A DNA stretch of 64,000 bases from SPDF01 sp963699825. Lineage in GTDB: Bacteria > Gemmatimonadota > Gemmatimonadetes > Gemmatimonadales > GWC2-71-9. Location: contig CAVOVI010000010.1 of the NCBI GenBank assembly GCA_963699825.1, positions 271,109-335,108 on the forward strand, in the 5' to 3' direction. Below, piece by piece: positions 54,084 through 63,195 of this stretch (positions are counted from its first letter, which is position 1; each line of letters begins with the position of its first letter). The translations under genes were made by a program, and so were the position numbers. The notes beneath the pieces are model-generated. The model was not told where the DNA came from and searched no databases. It saw only the letters and a list, made by a program, of their open reading frames with translations.

Positions 54084-55453
54084 GTCACGTCGCCATCAAC
54101 CCGTCCACCGGGCAGACCATCAGCACCCATCCCGAGATGACTTCCAAGGAGCTGCGGGCGGCCATCGCCACGGCCCACAAGGCCTACCTCAAGTGGCGCA
54201 CGGTCCCGGTGGCCGCCAGGACCGAGCCGCTCGCGGCAGACCGCCCGTCTGCTGCGCGAGCGCGTCGAGGAGTACGCCGTGCTGATGGCGCAGGAGATGG
54301 GCAAGCCGCTGGCGCAGGGCAGGGGCGAGGTCGAGAAGTGCGCCTGGGCCTGCGAGTACTACGCGGATCACGCGGAGGGGTTCCTGGCCCCCGAACCGGT
54401 GGAGACGGACGCGCTGCGGAGCTACGTGGCGTACCGGCCGATCGGGATCGTCTTCGCCATCATGCCGTGGAACTTCCCGTTCTGGCAGGTGCTCCGGTTC
54501 GCGGCGCCGACGCTGGTGGGCGGCAATGCGGCGCTGCTGAAGCATGCGCCCAACGTGCCGGGCTGTGCCCTCGCCATCGAGAAGCTTCTGCCGCGACGCC
54601 GGCTTTCCCGAAGGGCTCTTCCAGACGCTGGTGATCTCCGTCGCGCAGGCCAAGTCCGTCATCCGACACAGGCACGTGGCGGCCGTTACCCTGACCGGCA
54701 GCACCGCGGCAGGAAAGGCGGTGGCCAAGGAGGCCGGCGCGCGTCTCAAGAAGTGCGTCCTCGAGCTGGGCGGGAGCGATCCATACCTGGTGCTGGAGGA
54801 TGCCGATCTCGGGGAGGCGATCGAGGCGTGCGTCACCAGCCGACTGATCAACTCCGGGCAGAGCTGCATCGCCGCGAAGCGGTTCGTCGTGGTGGAGTCG
54901 GTGCGGGAGGAATTCGAGCGACGGCTGCGTGGAACGGATGAAGCGGGTCCGGATGGGCGATCCGATGAGCGGCGATACCGACATCGGGCCGCAGGCTCGC
55001 GCCGACCTGCGGGATGGCCTGCACGACCAGGTGCAGCGCATCCGTCGCCGCGGGCGCCCGACTCCTGCTCGGCGGGACGGTGCCGCCGGGGCCCGGGGTA
55101 CTTCTATCCCGCGACCGTCCTGACCGACGTGGCGAAGGGGATGCCGGCGTACAGCGAGGAGTTGTTCGGCCCGGTCGCGTCGATCATCACCGTCAGGAAT
55201 GCCCGGGCGGCCATCAAGGTCGCCAACGACACCTGCCTACGGGCTCGGCGCGGCGGTGTTCACGGCGGACGTGGCGCGGGGAGAGCGGATCGCCGCGGAT
55301 GAGCTGGAGGCGGGCGCCTGCTTCGTGAATGCCTTCGTGCGGTCCGATCCCCGGCTGCCGTTCGGCGGGATCAAGGAGAGCGGCATCGGGCGGGAGCTCG
55401 GCCGACACGGGATGCTGGAATTCCAGAACGCGAAGACGGTGTACGTCAAATAG
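54080..55453 (+). pseudogene. succinate-semialdehyde-type aldehyde dehydrogenase (six frameshifts)
   Basis: Starts ATG 54080. Six frame breaks along 1.37 kb, each like a one-base gain. The stitched protein is complete: INPSTGQTISTHP, GIVFAIMPWNFPFWQVLR (NAD site), LTGSTAAGKAVAKEAG, LELGGSDPYLVL (general-base Glu), NSGQSCIAAKRF (catalytic Cys), YSEELFGPVAS and RLPFGGIKESGIGRELG. Oxidizes a semialdehyde to the acid with NAD(P); with a GABA-type aminotransferase in the same operon, succinate semialdehyde is the natural guess. Last gene of the operon. Confidence 0.72.
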
Positions 55454-55461
55454 CGGCAGTG

Positions 55462-56813
55462 TTACCGGGGAAGTGCGCGCCGCATCCCCAGTTCAAGGAC
55501 TTGCTGCTCGATTCCGGTGATCGAGTGATACACCGTGTCGCGGGCATCGTTCGGCAACCTGAGAATGATGAGTCCCCGGCGGTTGGTCCGCGCCACCACC
55601 AGCACATAGTCGGAGTGGGCGTACCGCCGAGGGGTTCCGCCCCCGACCACCACGAGAGCTTCGGGGGTCACGACCAGGGCATCCTTCATTCCATGGCCGT
55701 TGGGCGCGAAGACGTACAGCACCGTATCTCGCTCGGTCAGCGCCCCGAGCGTCCTTGCCGAGTCGAGGACCGCCTCCGGAATCGCCGGCGCGAACGCGTC
55801 GATGGCCGGGGGCACGCCAGTCCGGAACCCCATCCAGATCTGGTAGGCCAGGTATCCGAACAGGAACATCCCTGAAATCACCCCACCGATCACCATCGCG
55901 GTTCGGTTGAACCACCGCCGCCGGGTCCTGCGCCGCGTCAGCTTGGGCGAGAGCAGCTTGTCCGCCGCACTCGCCGTCCGAAGGGCATCGGCCATTTCCT
56001 TGGCGGATCCCCATCGGTCGTCTGGGTTCTTCGCCAGCGCACGTGTGATGATGTCGGACAAGGCCCTGGGGAGCTCGGGGGCGACGGTGGAGAGGGGCTC
56101 CGGCGCCTTGCTGACCTGATTGGCCATGATGTTGACGGCGGAAGTCCCGGTGATCGGTCGCTGCCCCGTCGCCACCTCGTAGAGCACCACCCCCAGCGCA
56201 TAGACGTCCGCCCTGCCGTCGAGCCGGTCCCCCGCGACCTGTTCCGGGCTCATGTAGTGGGGCGTGCCGCTGCTCATTCCGTCGGGGAGGGCGTCGGCGG
56301 CGGCGGCGACACGGGAGATGCCGAAGTCACCCACGAAGGCGTGGCCGTCCCCGTCCAGCAGCAGGTTCTCCGGCTTGATGTCGAGATGCAGCACGCCCCG
56401 CGCATGTGCAGCCGAGAGGGCGTCGGCCACCTCCACCCCGAGTTGTGCGACGGCGGCCGGCGGGAGTAGGGGCCCTCGCGGGTGAGCCGGGCGGCCACCG
56501 TCCCGTCGGGGAAGTACCGCATGACGAGATACACCACGCCGTCGCGGTGGCCGGCCTCATACAGGGGCACGATGTGGGGATGCTCCGCCGTCGCAACGAG
56601 GCGGGCTTCGTCGAGGAGGCGATCCGCGGCGGCGTCGTCGAGAACCAGCTTCGGGTCGAGCGCCTTGATGGCGACGTCGCGGTTGAGCAGGGGATCCCGC
56701 GCCCGGAAGACCGCTGCGAAGCCGCCGACACCGAGCAGCTCGCCGAGTTCGAGACGGGCACCAAAGGCCGTCTTCAACTTCGTCGAGAGCGCCCCGATGC
56801 TGGATTCAATCAT
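55462..56813 (-). CDS. membrane-anchored Ser/Thr protein kinase with HLD catalytic loop (one frameshift)
   Basis: About 450 residues from ATG 56813, which overlaps the sulfatase stop. GELLGVGGFAAVF, VAIKALDPK (Lys), VLHLDIKPENLLLDG, DFGISR and GTPHYMSPEQV. The usual HRD is HLD, so it is a non-RD kinase, likely not controlled by activation-loop phosphorylation. A transmembrane helix (MVIGGVISGMFLFGYLAYQ, near 320) precedes a C-terminal outside domain of unknown fold. One frame change near 56.45 kb, like a lost base. Co-translated with the sulfatase gene. Confidence 0.78.
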
Positions 56814-58354
56814 CGCGGAGGCTCTCCCGGCACCGCCGCACGCCACCCCCGAAGCCGTTCGGCCTCCAGTCGCTCCAGGAGGGCCGCGGACTCGGGACGA
56901 TTGGCGAGGTTCACGTTCTCGTCGGGGTCGCGCCGCCGGTCGTACAACTCCCAGGCGACATATTTCCTGGTGTCCCAGTTCATCCACGCCACATAGTGAT
57001 AGTCGGGGGTCAGCAGCGAGTATCCCATGTATGGGATGCTGTCCTGGGCCACCCAGATGCCGTTGCGCAGGAACTGGCTGAACACCGCCTGCTTCCACGG
57101 CCGTTGCGGCGCCGCGAGCAGCGGCGCGGCGCTGGTGCCCTGCAGGTGGGCCGGGGCGGGGAGGCCGGCCAGTTCGGCCAGTGTCGGATAGATGTCCACA
57201 AACTCGACCATCTGCGGCAGCCGGAGCCCCGGTGGTATCTGCCCCGGCGCCCGGATGATCAACGGCGCCCGTGTGTCGATGTCGTAGTTGGTGAACTTGG
57301 TCCAGCCGTTGTGCTCGCCCAGCTTGTAGCCATGGTCGCCCCAGAGCACCACGATGGTGTTGTCGGTGAGCCCAAGCGCGTCGAGCTGATCAAGGAGGCG
57401 CCCCACCTGCGCATCGACGTAGCTGATCGAGGCATAGTAGCCGTGGGTCAGCCGGCGGACGTCTGCCTCGCCCACCCGGCCATCGGTCGGATCGGGGGCG
57501 GTCCGGAAGTCGGAATAGCCGCGCAATTCCTTGTTGGTGTTGACCGCCATCAGCGGCGCATCGTCCGGCGGGAACTGGTTGCTCGCAATCGGCAGGGAGT
57601 CGGGGTCGTAGAGATCCCAGTATCGCTGCGGCGCGTTGAACGGGAGGTGAGGGCGGTAGTACCCTACCGCAAAGAAGAACGGCCGACTGGCGTCCCGCAG
57701 TTCGATCAGCTTGCGGAGGGCGTAGTCGGTCTGCGCCCCGTCGTAGTACACGCTGTCGGGCAAGTCGACGCTCTCGGTGGCGTTGGCCTTCAGGTACCAC
57801 TGGCCAAATCGGTCGATCGATCGCGCCTGCCGTCCTGCCTGGATGATGGCGGCCTTCCGAGCCTCTTGGATCGCGACGTTTTCGGGGCTCCGGTACACCG
57901 CGTCCGGATCGTAGGGAAACCCCGGGACCTTGTACTCCGGTTCGCTCCACGACAATGAATCGGGGATCACGTTGTGGTAGATCTTTCCGACGCTCGTGGC
58001 CCAGTAACCGTAGGTCCGGAAGAACTGCGGGATGGTGCGGGCCGCCGGCGTGGTGGTCCGGAAGTCGGTCTGCAGGTCCCACACCCGAATGGAATCGGGC
58101 CGAAGCCCGGTCATCAGGCTGGCGCGCGAGGGGTTGCATACCGCCTGCTGGACATGGGCATCGAGGAATACCACGCCGGAGCGCGCCAGCCGGTCGATGT
58201 TTGGGGTGTGGATGACGGGGTCGCCGTAGGCACCGAGCGTGGGGCGCAGGTCGTCGACGGCGATGAAGAGGACATTGGGGCGCGTCTGGGCGACGGATCG
58301 TCCCGCCACCCCTATCACGAATAGGAAGGTGCAGAGTGCCGTGCGCAGCGTCAC
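56810..58354 (-). CDS. sulfatase, iduronate-2-sulfatase-like
   Basis: 514 residues from GTG 58354, chosen because it opens a signal peptide (LRTALCTFLFVIGVAGRSVAQ) and GGGAGAG lies upstream; the longer TTG start at 58456 lies inside the next gene. Asp pair in FIAVDDLRP and the sulfatase signature C73-N-P-S-R (formylglycine Cys in CxPSR), then VGKIYHN and LWGDHGYKLGEHNGWTKF with metal Asp/His. Likely secreted and acting on sulfated glycans or polysaccharide. No obvious formylglycine-generating enzyme gene is in the window. Bounded by a kinase and a TM-helix protein. Confidence 0.88.
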   Translation of the reverse strand: MTLRTALCTFLFVIGVAGRSVAQTRPNVLFIAVDDLRPTLGAYGDPVIHTPNIDRLARSGVVFLDAHVQQAVCNPSRASLMTGLRPDSIRVWDLQTDFRTTTPAARTIPQFFRTYGYWATSVGKIYHNVIPDSLSWSEPEYKVPGFPYDPDAVYRSPENVAIQEARKAAIIQAGRQARSIDRFGQWYLKANATESVDLPDSVYYDGAQTDYALRKLIELRDASRPFFFAVGYYRPHLPFNAPQRYWDLYDPDSLPIASNQFPPDDAPLMAVNTNKELRGYSDFRTAPDPTDGRVGEADVRRLTHGYYASISYVDAQVGRLLDQLDALGLTDNTIVVLWGDHGYKLGEHNGWTKFTNYDIDTRAPLIIRAPGQIPPGLRLPQMVEFVDIYPTLAELAGLPAPAHLQGTSAAPLLAAPQRPWKQAVFSQFLRNGIWVAQDSIPYMGYSLLTPDYHYVAWMNWDTRKYVAWELYDRRRDPDENVNLANRPESAALLERLEAERLRGWRAAVPGEPPR

Positions 58355-58361
58355 CGCTGAA

Positions 58362-59039
58362 TCACTCTCCCTTCTTCTGGTTCCGCTGCTTCTCGAACAT
58401 CTGCTGCCACGCCTCGCGAATGGCCTGTGACGACCCCGTCCCGACCGCCAGGGCAAACGCGACTCCGATCGATCCGAACCCGATCAGGAAGGCGCCCATC
58501 ACGATCTGCCGCGCGAAGTTGAGCTCCCAGATCGCCAGCGCCGCGACGATGGCGAGCACGGCGGCCTTGGCGATGCCTCCGAGCAACCGCGGGCTGGCCA
58601 GCCCGGCCTCCGCAAAAGCGTCCTCCACCCGTTCCCCCACCGACGTCGCGATCAGCAGGCCGACGCCGATGATCACCGCCGCGACCGCCAGGTTCGGGAG
58701 GTACGCGATCATCTGGTCCGCCACGCCGGCCAGGACCATGAGGCCCCAGATCTGGAGCGCGTTGTCGAGGAAGACGAGGATAACCACGGCCATGGTGATG
58801 GTGCCCATGGCGTTGTAGAGCGCGGCGCGCACATCCGCCTTGGCGAGCGCCGACCGCCAGCTCGTGGGCCCGCCGAGCCGGTCGAGGCGAATCCACTTGA
58901 GGAGGGCGATGACAGCCCGCTTGGCGAGCCAGCCGACCACGACGCCGACGAGCACGACCACCAGGCCGGCCGCCAGTGTGGGGATGTAGTTGGTGAAGCG
59001 TGTACTCAGCTCCGCGAGAGGCCCCTGGGCCGTTTGCAT
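58362..59039 (-). CDS. membrane protein with conserved TM-helix repeats (mechanosensitive-channel-related)
   Basis: 225 residues; helices such as YIPTLAAGLVVVLVGVVVGWLAKR, YLPNLAVAAVIIGVGLLIA and VLAIVAALAIWELN. It is the paralogue of the protein at 31086-31754, with the same positions of Gly-rich helices and no MscS beta domain. It ends 8 bases before the sulfatase start and begins 8 bases after the permease-stress fusion stop, so it sits in the same minus-strand run. Confidence 0.75.
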   Translation of the reverse strand: MQTAQGPLAELSTRFTNYIPTLAAGLVVVLVGVVVGWLAKRAVIALLKWIRLDRLGGPTSWRSALAKADVRAALYNAMGTITMAVVILVFLDNALQIWGLMVLAGVADQMIAYLPNLAVAAVIIGVGLLIATSVGERVEDAFAEAGLASPRLLGGIAKAAVLAIVAALAIWELNFARQIVMGAFLIGFGSIGVAFALAVGTGSSQAIREAWQQMFEKQRNQKKGE

Positions 59040-59047
59040 GGCGTCTC

Positions 59048-61382
59048 CTACCGTCGTCCGAAGAATGCGCGCTCAAACCGGCCGGCGCGCTTGGGCTCCA
59101 CCGCCCGCACCACGAGCACGGGGCTGGCGCCCCGCTTGGCGATCGTGGTGGGAATGGTTTCGCCGAAGAGGGGAAGGGTCGGGCCCACACTGGGGCCGCC
59201 GATGACGACAAGGTCGGTGGGCAGGGCCGCCGCCGCGAGGCCGCGTGCCGTCTCCCGGCGATGCAGCACCTGGACTTCCGCGGGAAGCCCGCCGGCCACC
59301 GCGGTCTCGCGTGCGGCCAGGACCATCGCCTCCGCGTCGGGGCGCTTGGTGCCCCGCTCGATCACGGTGACGGCATGGATCGGAGCGCCTAAGCTGTCCC
59401 GGAAGGCACCGGCGATCTCGGCCGCCAGGCGGGAGTTCGGGCCGGCCGTCACCGGCAGCAGCACCCGCTGGATGGCCGTCGCGTCCACGGCGCCGTAGAG
59501 CACGCCGACGTGACAGGGGGCCCGCAGAGAGTACGCGATCCACGATGGATGCCACGACCCGCTCCAGGAAGGAGTGTCCCACCGGCTGGCCGAGGAGGAG
59601 GAAGTTGCACCCCTCCTCACGCGCGGTCTCGGTGATGCCGCGGCTGATCCGGTGGGAAATTCGTCAACACCGTCGTCGCGGCCACATCCCGTTCGGCCGC
59701 ATACCGCAGTGCCGATTCGAGCAGCCGCTCGGCGGGCTCCATGTGCGTCCGGCCCACCGCGAGCGGCTCGCCCTCCGGCACCTCCACCACCGTCATCAGG
59801 ACGAGCGAACCGTCGTGGATCTTCGCGATGGGGGCGGCGATGTCGATCAGGTGCCGTGCCTTGGCGGGGTTGTCCAGGGCCACGAGCACGCGATAGTCAC
59901 GGCGCTCGAGCCGCTCCATCCAGCGCACCCGCTCGAGAAAGCGCGCCTCGCGCTTGCGGCCGTAGCCGTAGTAGTAGAGGCCGCCCGCCACGATCCACCC
60001 GCCCGACGCCAGCCAGGCAAGCGGATAATCGATCAGCATGAAGGCCGCGATGAGGAGCATCGCCGCGATGGCGACGATCGGCGTGAACGGGACCCAGGGA
60101 ACCTTGAAGCCACGGTCGAGGTCCGGGCGCAGGGTGCGCAGCCGAATGAGCGCGATGTTGACGCCGCCGAAGAGAAAGAGGAACGTCATGCCCGCGGCGG
60201 CGGCCACTTCCTCGATCGGCAGCGCGACGGCCATCAGGATGATCAGCACCGCCGAGACCGCCACCGACCAGTGCGGCGTGCCGCGCACCGGGTGGACCCG
60301 GGCCAGCGCCTCCGGCAGGCTGCCGTCGCGCGCCATCGCGAAGGCGACCCGCGATGACGAGTAGATGGTGGCGTTCAGCGCCGAGACGGTGGACAGCAGG
60401 CCACCCACCAGGATCATGATGCCGCCGCCGAGCATGAACTGGTCGGCGGCACTGACCAGCGCGATCTCCTTGGCCTCGCCGAGGTAGTCGGTGATGGCCA
60501 TGCCGGGAGGCGGCACGACGGCGCCGATCGAGACCAGCGCCACCAGGAGGTAGATCGGGATGACGATGAGAATGGCGAGGAAGACCGCGCGCGGGACGTT
60601 GCGCTTGGGGTTCTCCACCTCTTCGCTGGTCTGGGCGATGATCTCGTAGCCTTCGAAGGCGATGAAGGTCAGGCCCATGGCGCCGAGCACGCCGCCCCAG
60701 CCGTGCGGTCATGAACGGGGTGAACGCACCCTGCCAGCCCGGGCGGTGCACCATCGCCCAGAGCCCCGCGGCGATGAACACCCCGATGATGGCCACCTTG
60801 CCGATGGTGACGATGTTGCCGGCCTTGCCGGTCTCCGATGCACCGCGATAGTTGATGTACGCGAACGAGGGTGCACGCGACGGCGGCCATCCAGACCTCG
60901 AACGGGAAGAACGGGGTGACGATGTCGCGGACCCCGGCGACGCTGAGGACTTCCTTGAGGTAGGCGCCGAAGCCGAGGGCGTAGAGCGAGCAGGCCACCG
61001 CGTGGGCAAACCAGCTCATCAGCCCGGCCAGGAAGCCGCTCGGATCGGGGAGCGCCGCCTTGACGTAGAGGTAGCCGCCGCCGGCGCCGTGGACCGCGCC
61101 GCCCAGCTCGGCATAGGCCATGGCCGTCAGGAGGGCGACGACGCCGTTGAGGAGGAACACCAGCAGGAGGGCGGGGCCGGCCACGCCGGCCGCGATGCCG
61201 GTGAGCACGAAGATGCCGGCACCGATCATGGCGCCGACGCCGATCATCGTGACATCGATGAGCCGCATCTCCCGGCTCAGGCGTACGTCCATGGGCATTC
61301 CTTGGTAGACGGGGAGTTCTGTCCCAAAGAGTCGCACCATTTCGGGGACTCCGCAACCATCCGACCCTCGCTCGGTTGACAT
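59048..61382 (-). pseudogene. APC-family amino-acid permease fused to universal-stress-protein domains (frameshifted)
   Basis: From ATG 61382 (ATG 61340 also possible): FGTELPVYQGMPMDVRLSREM, then about 12 helices of the APC/cationic amino-acid permease family (IGVGAMIGAGIFVLTG; PRAVFLAILIVIPIYLLVALV; NATIYSSSRVAFAMARDGSLP). The C-terminal ~250 residues form USP domains (RVLVALDNPAKARHL; IQRVLLPVTAGPNSRLAAEIA; DLVVIGGPSVGPTLPL). Frame breaks near 60.87, 60.71, 59.66 and 59.50 kb, all like one-base gains. Predicted inner-membrane amino-acid transporter with cytosolic nucleotide-binding regulators. Confidence 0.72.
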
Positions 61383-61404
61383 CGGGGAGAACTTGCACGC
61401 TAGT
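61376..61404 (+). promoter_or_regulatory. weak promoter candidate for the lipoprotein gene
   Basis: TTGACA at 61376-61381, 17-base spacer, GCTAGT at 61399-61404 (3 of 6). It overlaps the start of the divergent permease gene. The gene start ATG 61451 is 47 bases downstream of the -10 box. Confidence 0.35.
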
Positions 61405-61450
61405 GGAATCGACCGTCACCCAAGTGCATTTGTTCGGAATGGAGTTACTC

Positions 61451-62404
61451 ATGCGCCGCTCGACTACCGTCCACCGCCTGCTCATCGTCGCAATCATCGC
61501 CACCGCCTGCGCCCCGGCCGACCGCGGTGCCAGCAAGGCGAGGAGCCGCCAATGTCGTGACCATCGTCGCCCGCGGCCTCACCTTCGAGGCGCCGGACTC
61601 CATTCCGTCGGGCTGGAACACCTTCCGGTTCGTCAATGAGTCGGAGATGGTTCACTTCGCGATTCTCGAGCGATTGCCCGAGGGCATCACCATCAAGGAG
61701 CAACAGGCGGAGGTCGCTCCGGTGTTCCAGGAGGGCTTTCGGTTGCTGAATGCGGGTCAGGTTGATTCGGCCCTCGCGGAATTCGGCACGTTGCCGGAGT
61801 GGTACGGAAGGGTCGTTTTCGCGGGCGGGCCCGGGGCTGACCTCCGCGGGGCAGACGTCCGAGACCACGGTGTACCTCGAGCCCGGTACCTACCTGATCG
61901 AGTGCTACGTCAAGACGGCCGGCGTCTTTCACTCCTACAATCCGGACCCGACCGCCTACGGCATGGTCCGTGAGATCATCGTGACGGACAAGCGTCTCCG
62001 ATGTGCCGGAGCCGGCCGCAACCATGCGGGTCACGCTCTCGGCCGAACGCGGGATCGAAGTGGCCGGGGATCCGGTGGTCGGCCCGCAGACCATCGCGGT
62101 CTATTTCGAGGACCAGAAGGTCCATGAGAACTTCGTCGGCCACGACCTACACCTGGCGCGATTCTCCGCGGACACCGATCTGGGTGGCCTGGCCGCCTGG
62201 ATGGACTGGACTCGCCCCGACGGGCTGCTGACCCCAGCACCGGTCCAGTTCCTGGGTGGCGTCGATGAGATGCCGGCCGGGGCCACGGCCTACTTCACCG
62301 TGGATCTGGTGCCGGGCCGGTACGTTTGGATCTCGGAGGTCACCAATCCGGATCAGAAGGGGATGCTGGTCGAATTCGCGGTGGCTCCGCGGAGTGGTCT
62401 CTAG
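61451..62404 (+). pseudogene. lipoprotein of unknown function (three frameshifts)
   Basis: ATG 61451 follows GGAG at 6-base spacing. A signal peptide with lipobox IIATAC gives a lipidated Cys. Frames change near 61.55, 61.85 and 62.02 kb, each like a one-base gain. Joined frames give PSGWNTFRFVNESEMVHFAILERLPEG, TTVYLEPGTYLIECYVKTAGVFHSYN and MLVEFAVAP. The first part resembles a cupredoxin-type fold, with FRFVNE and HFA, but copper ligands are not certain. Function unknown. Confidence 0.5.
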
Positions 62405-62537
62405 ATGCGACCACCCCGCGCCCCGGACGTCCCCGCAAATCAGCACCCTTGCGGCTTCGGCGGCGCTGGTCATATTTGAACCCGAGAAGGCAGTTCGATC
62501 ATGTCATCCACTTTGCCCAACTCCGAGGGACCTCCCG

Positions 62538-63104
62538 ATGCTCAAGACCCGACTCGTTGCTGCCAGCCTCGCCCTCGTGTTTGCGGCCGGGTTTGTTGGC
62601 GCCAATGACGCGGCCGCCCAGAAGGTCGCCACGAACTACGACACCAAGGTCACGTTCACCAATTACAAGACCTACAAGTGGGTCGACATTACTGGTGTCA
62701 CGTATCCCAACCAATTGACGGACATGCAGATCCGCCAGGCCATCGACTCCACCCTCGCCACCAAGGGCATGGTGAAGCAGGACAGCGGCGATGCGAGCGT
62801 CTACGTCGCCTACCAATTGAGCGTGACGCAGTCGACGCAGTACAACTCCTACGGCACGGGCGGGGTCGGAATGGGTGCCGGCGCCTGGGGCTGGGGCGGG
62901 GGGATGAGCACCACCACGCCGCAGACCATCAACACCGGCACGCTCGTGGTCGACCTCTACGACCCGGCCATGAAGCAGCTGGTCTGGGAGGCCACGGCCT
63001 CCAAGCAGATGAACCCGAGCTCGGACGCCGCCAAGAACCAGGCGAATCTGCAGAAGGCCGTGAACAAGATGTTCAAGAACTACCCGCCGGGCGCCGCCAA
63101 GTAA
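62538..63104 (+). CDS. DUF4136 family secreted protein
   Basis: 188 residues from ATG 62538, with GAGGGA 7 bases upstream. A signal peptide ending VGANDAAA is followed by the DUF4136 domain: VATNYDTKVTFTNYKTYKWVD, LTDMQIRQAIDSTLATKGM, AYQLSV and LVVDLYDPAMKQLVWEATASK. A Gly-rich patch (GTGGVGMGAGAWGWGGG) interrupts it around residue 115. Such proteins are periplasmic or lipid-anchored; here no lipobox Cys. Function unknown. Followed by a strong terminator. Confidence 0.82.
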   Translation: MLKTRLVAASLALVFAAGFVGANDAAAQKVATNYDTKVTFTNYKTYKWVDITGVTYPNQLTDMQIRQAIDSTLATKGMVKQDSGDASVYVAYQLSVTQSTQYNSYGTGGVGMGAGAWGWGGGMSTTTPQTINTGTLVVDLYDPAMKQLVWEATASKQMNPSSDAAKNQANLQKAVNKMFKNYPPGAAK

Positions 63105-63140
63105 CAGCCGCACGGGCGGGATTGTCGTCGTATTTCTGGA

Positions 63141-63178
63141 GACGGGATCGGGCTGCGGCCTGGTCCCGTCTTCGCTTT
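63141..63178 (+). terminator. strong rho-independent terminator after the DUF4136 gene
   Basis: GACGGGATCGGGC (63141-63153), loop TGCG, GCCTGGTCCCGTC (63158-63170), then TTCGCTTTC: a 13-bp stem with three G-U pairs. Confidence 0.75.
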
Positions 63179-63195
63179 CATGAGGAGGAGGCCCG

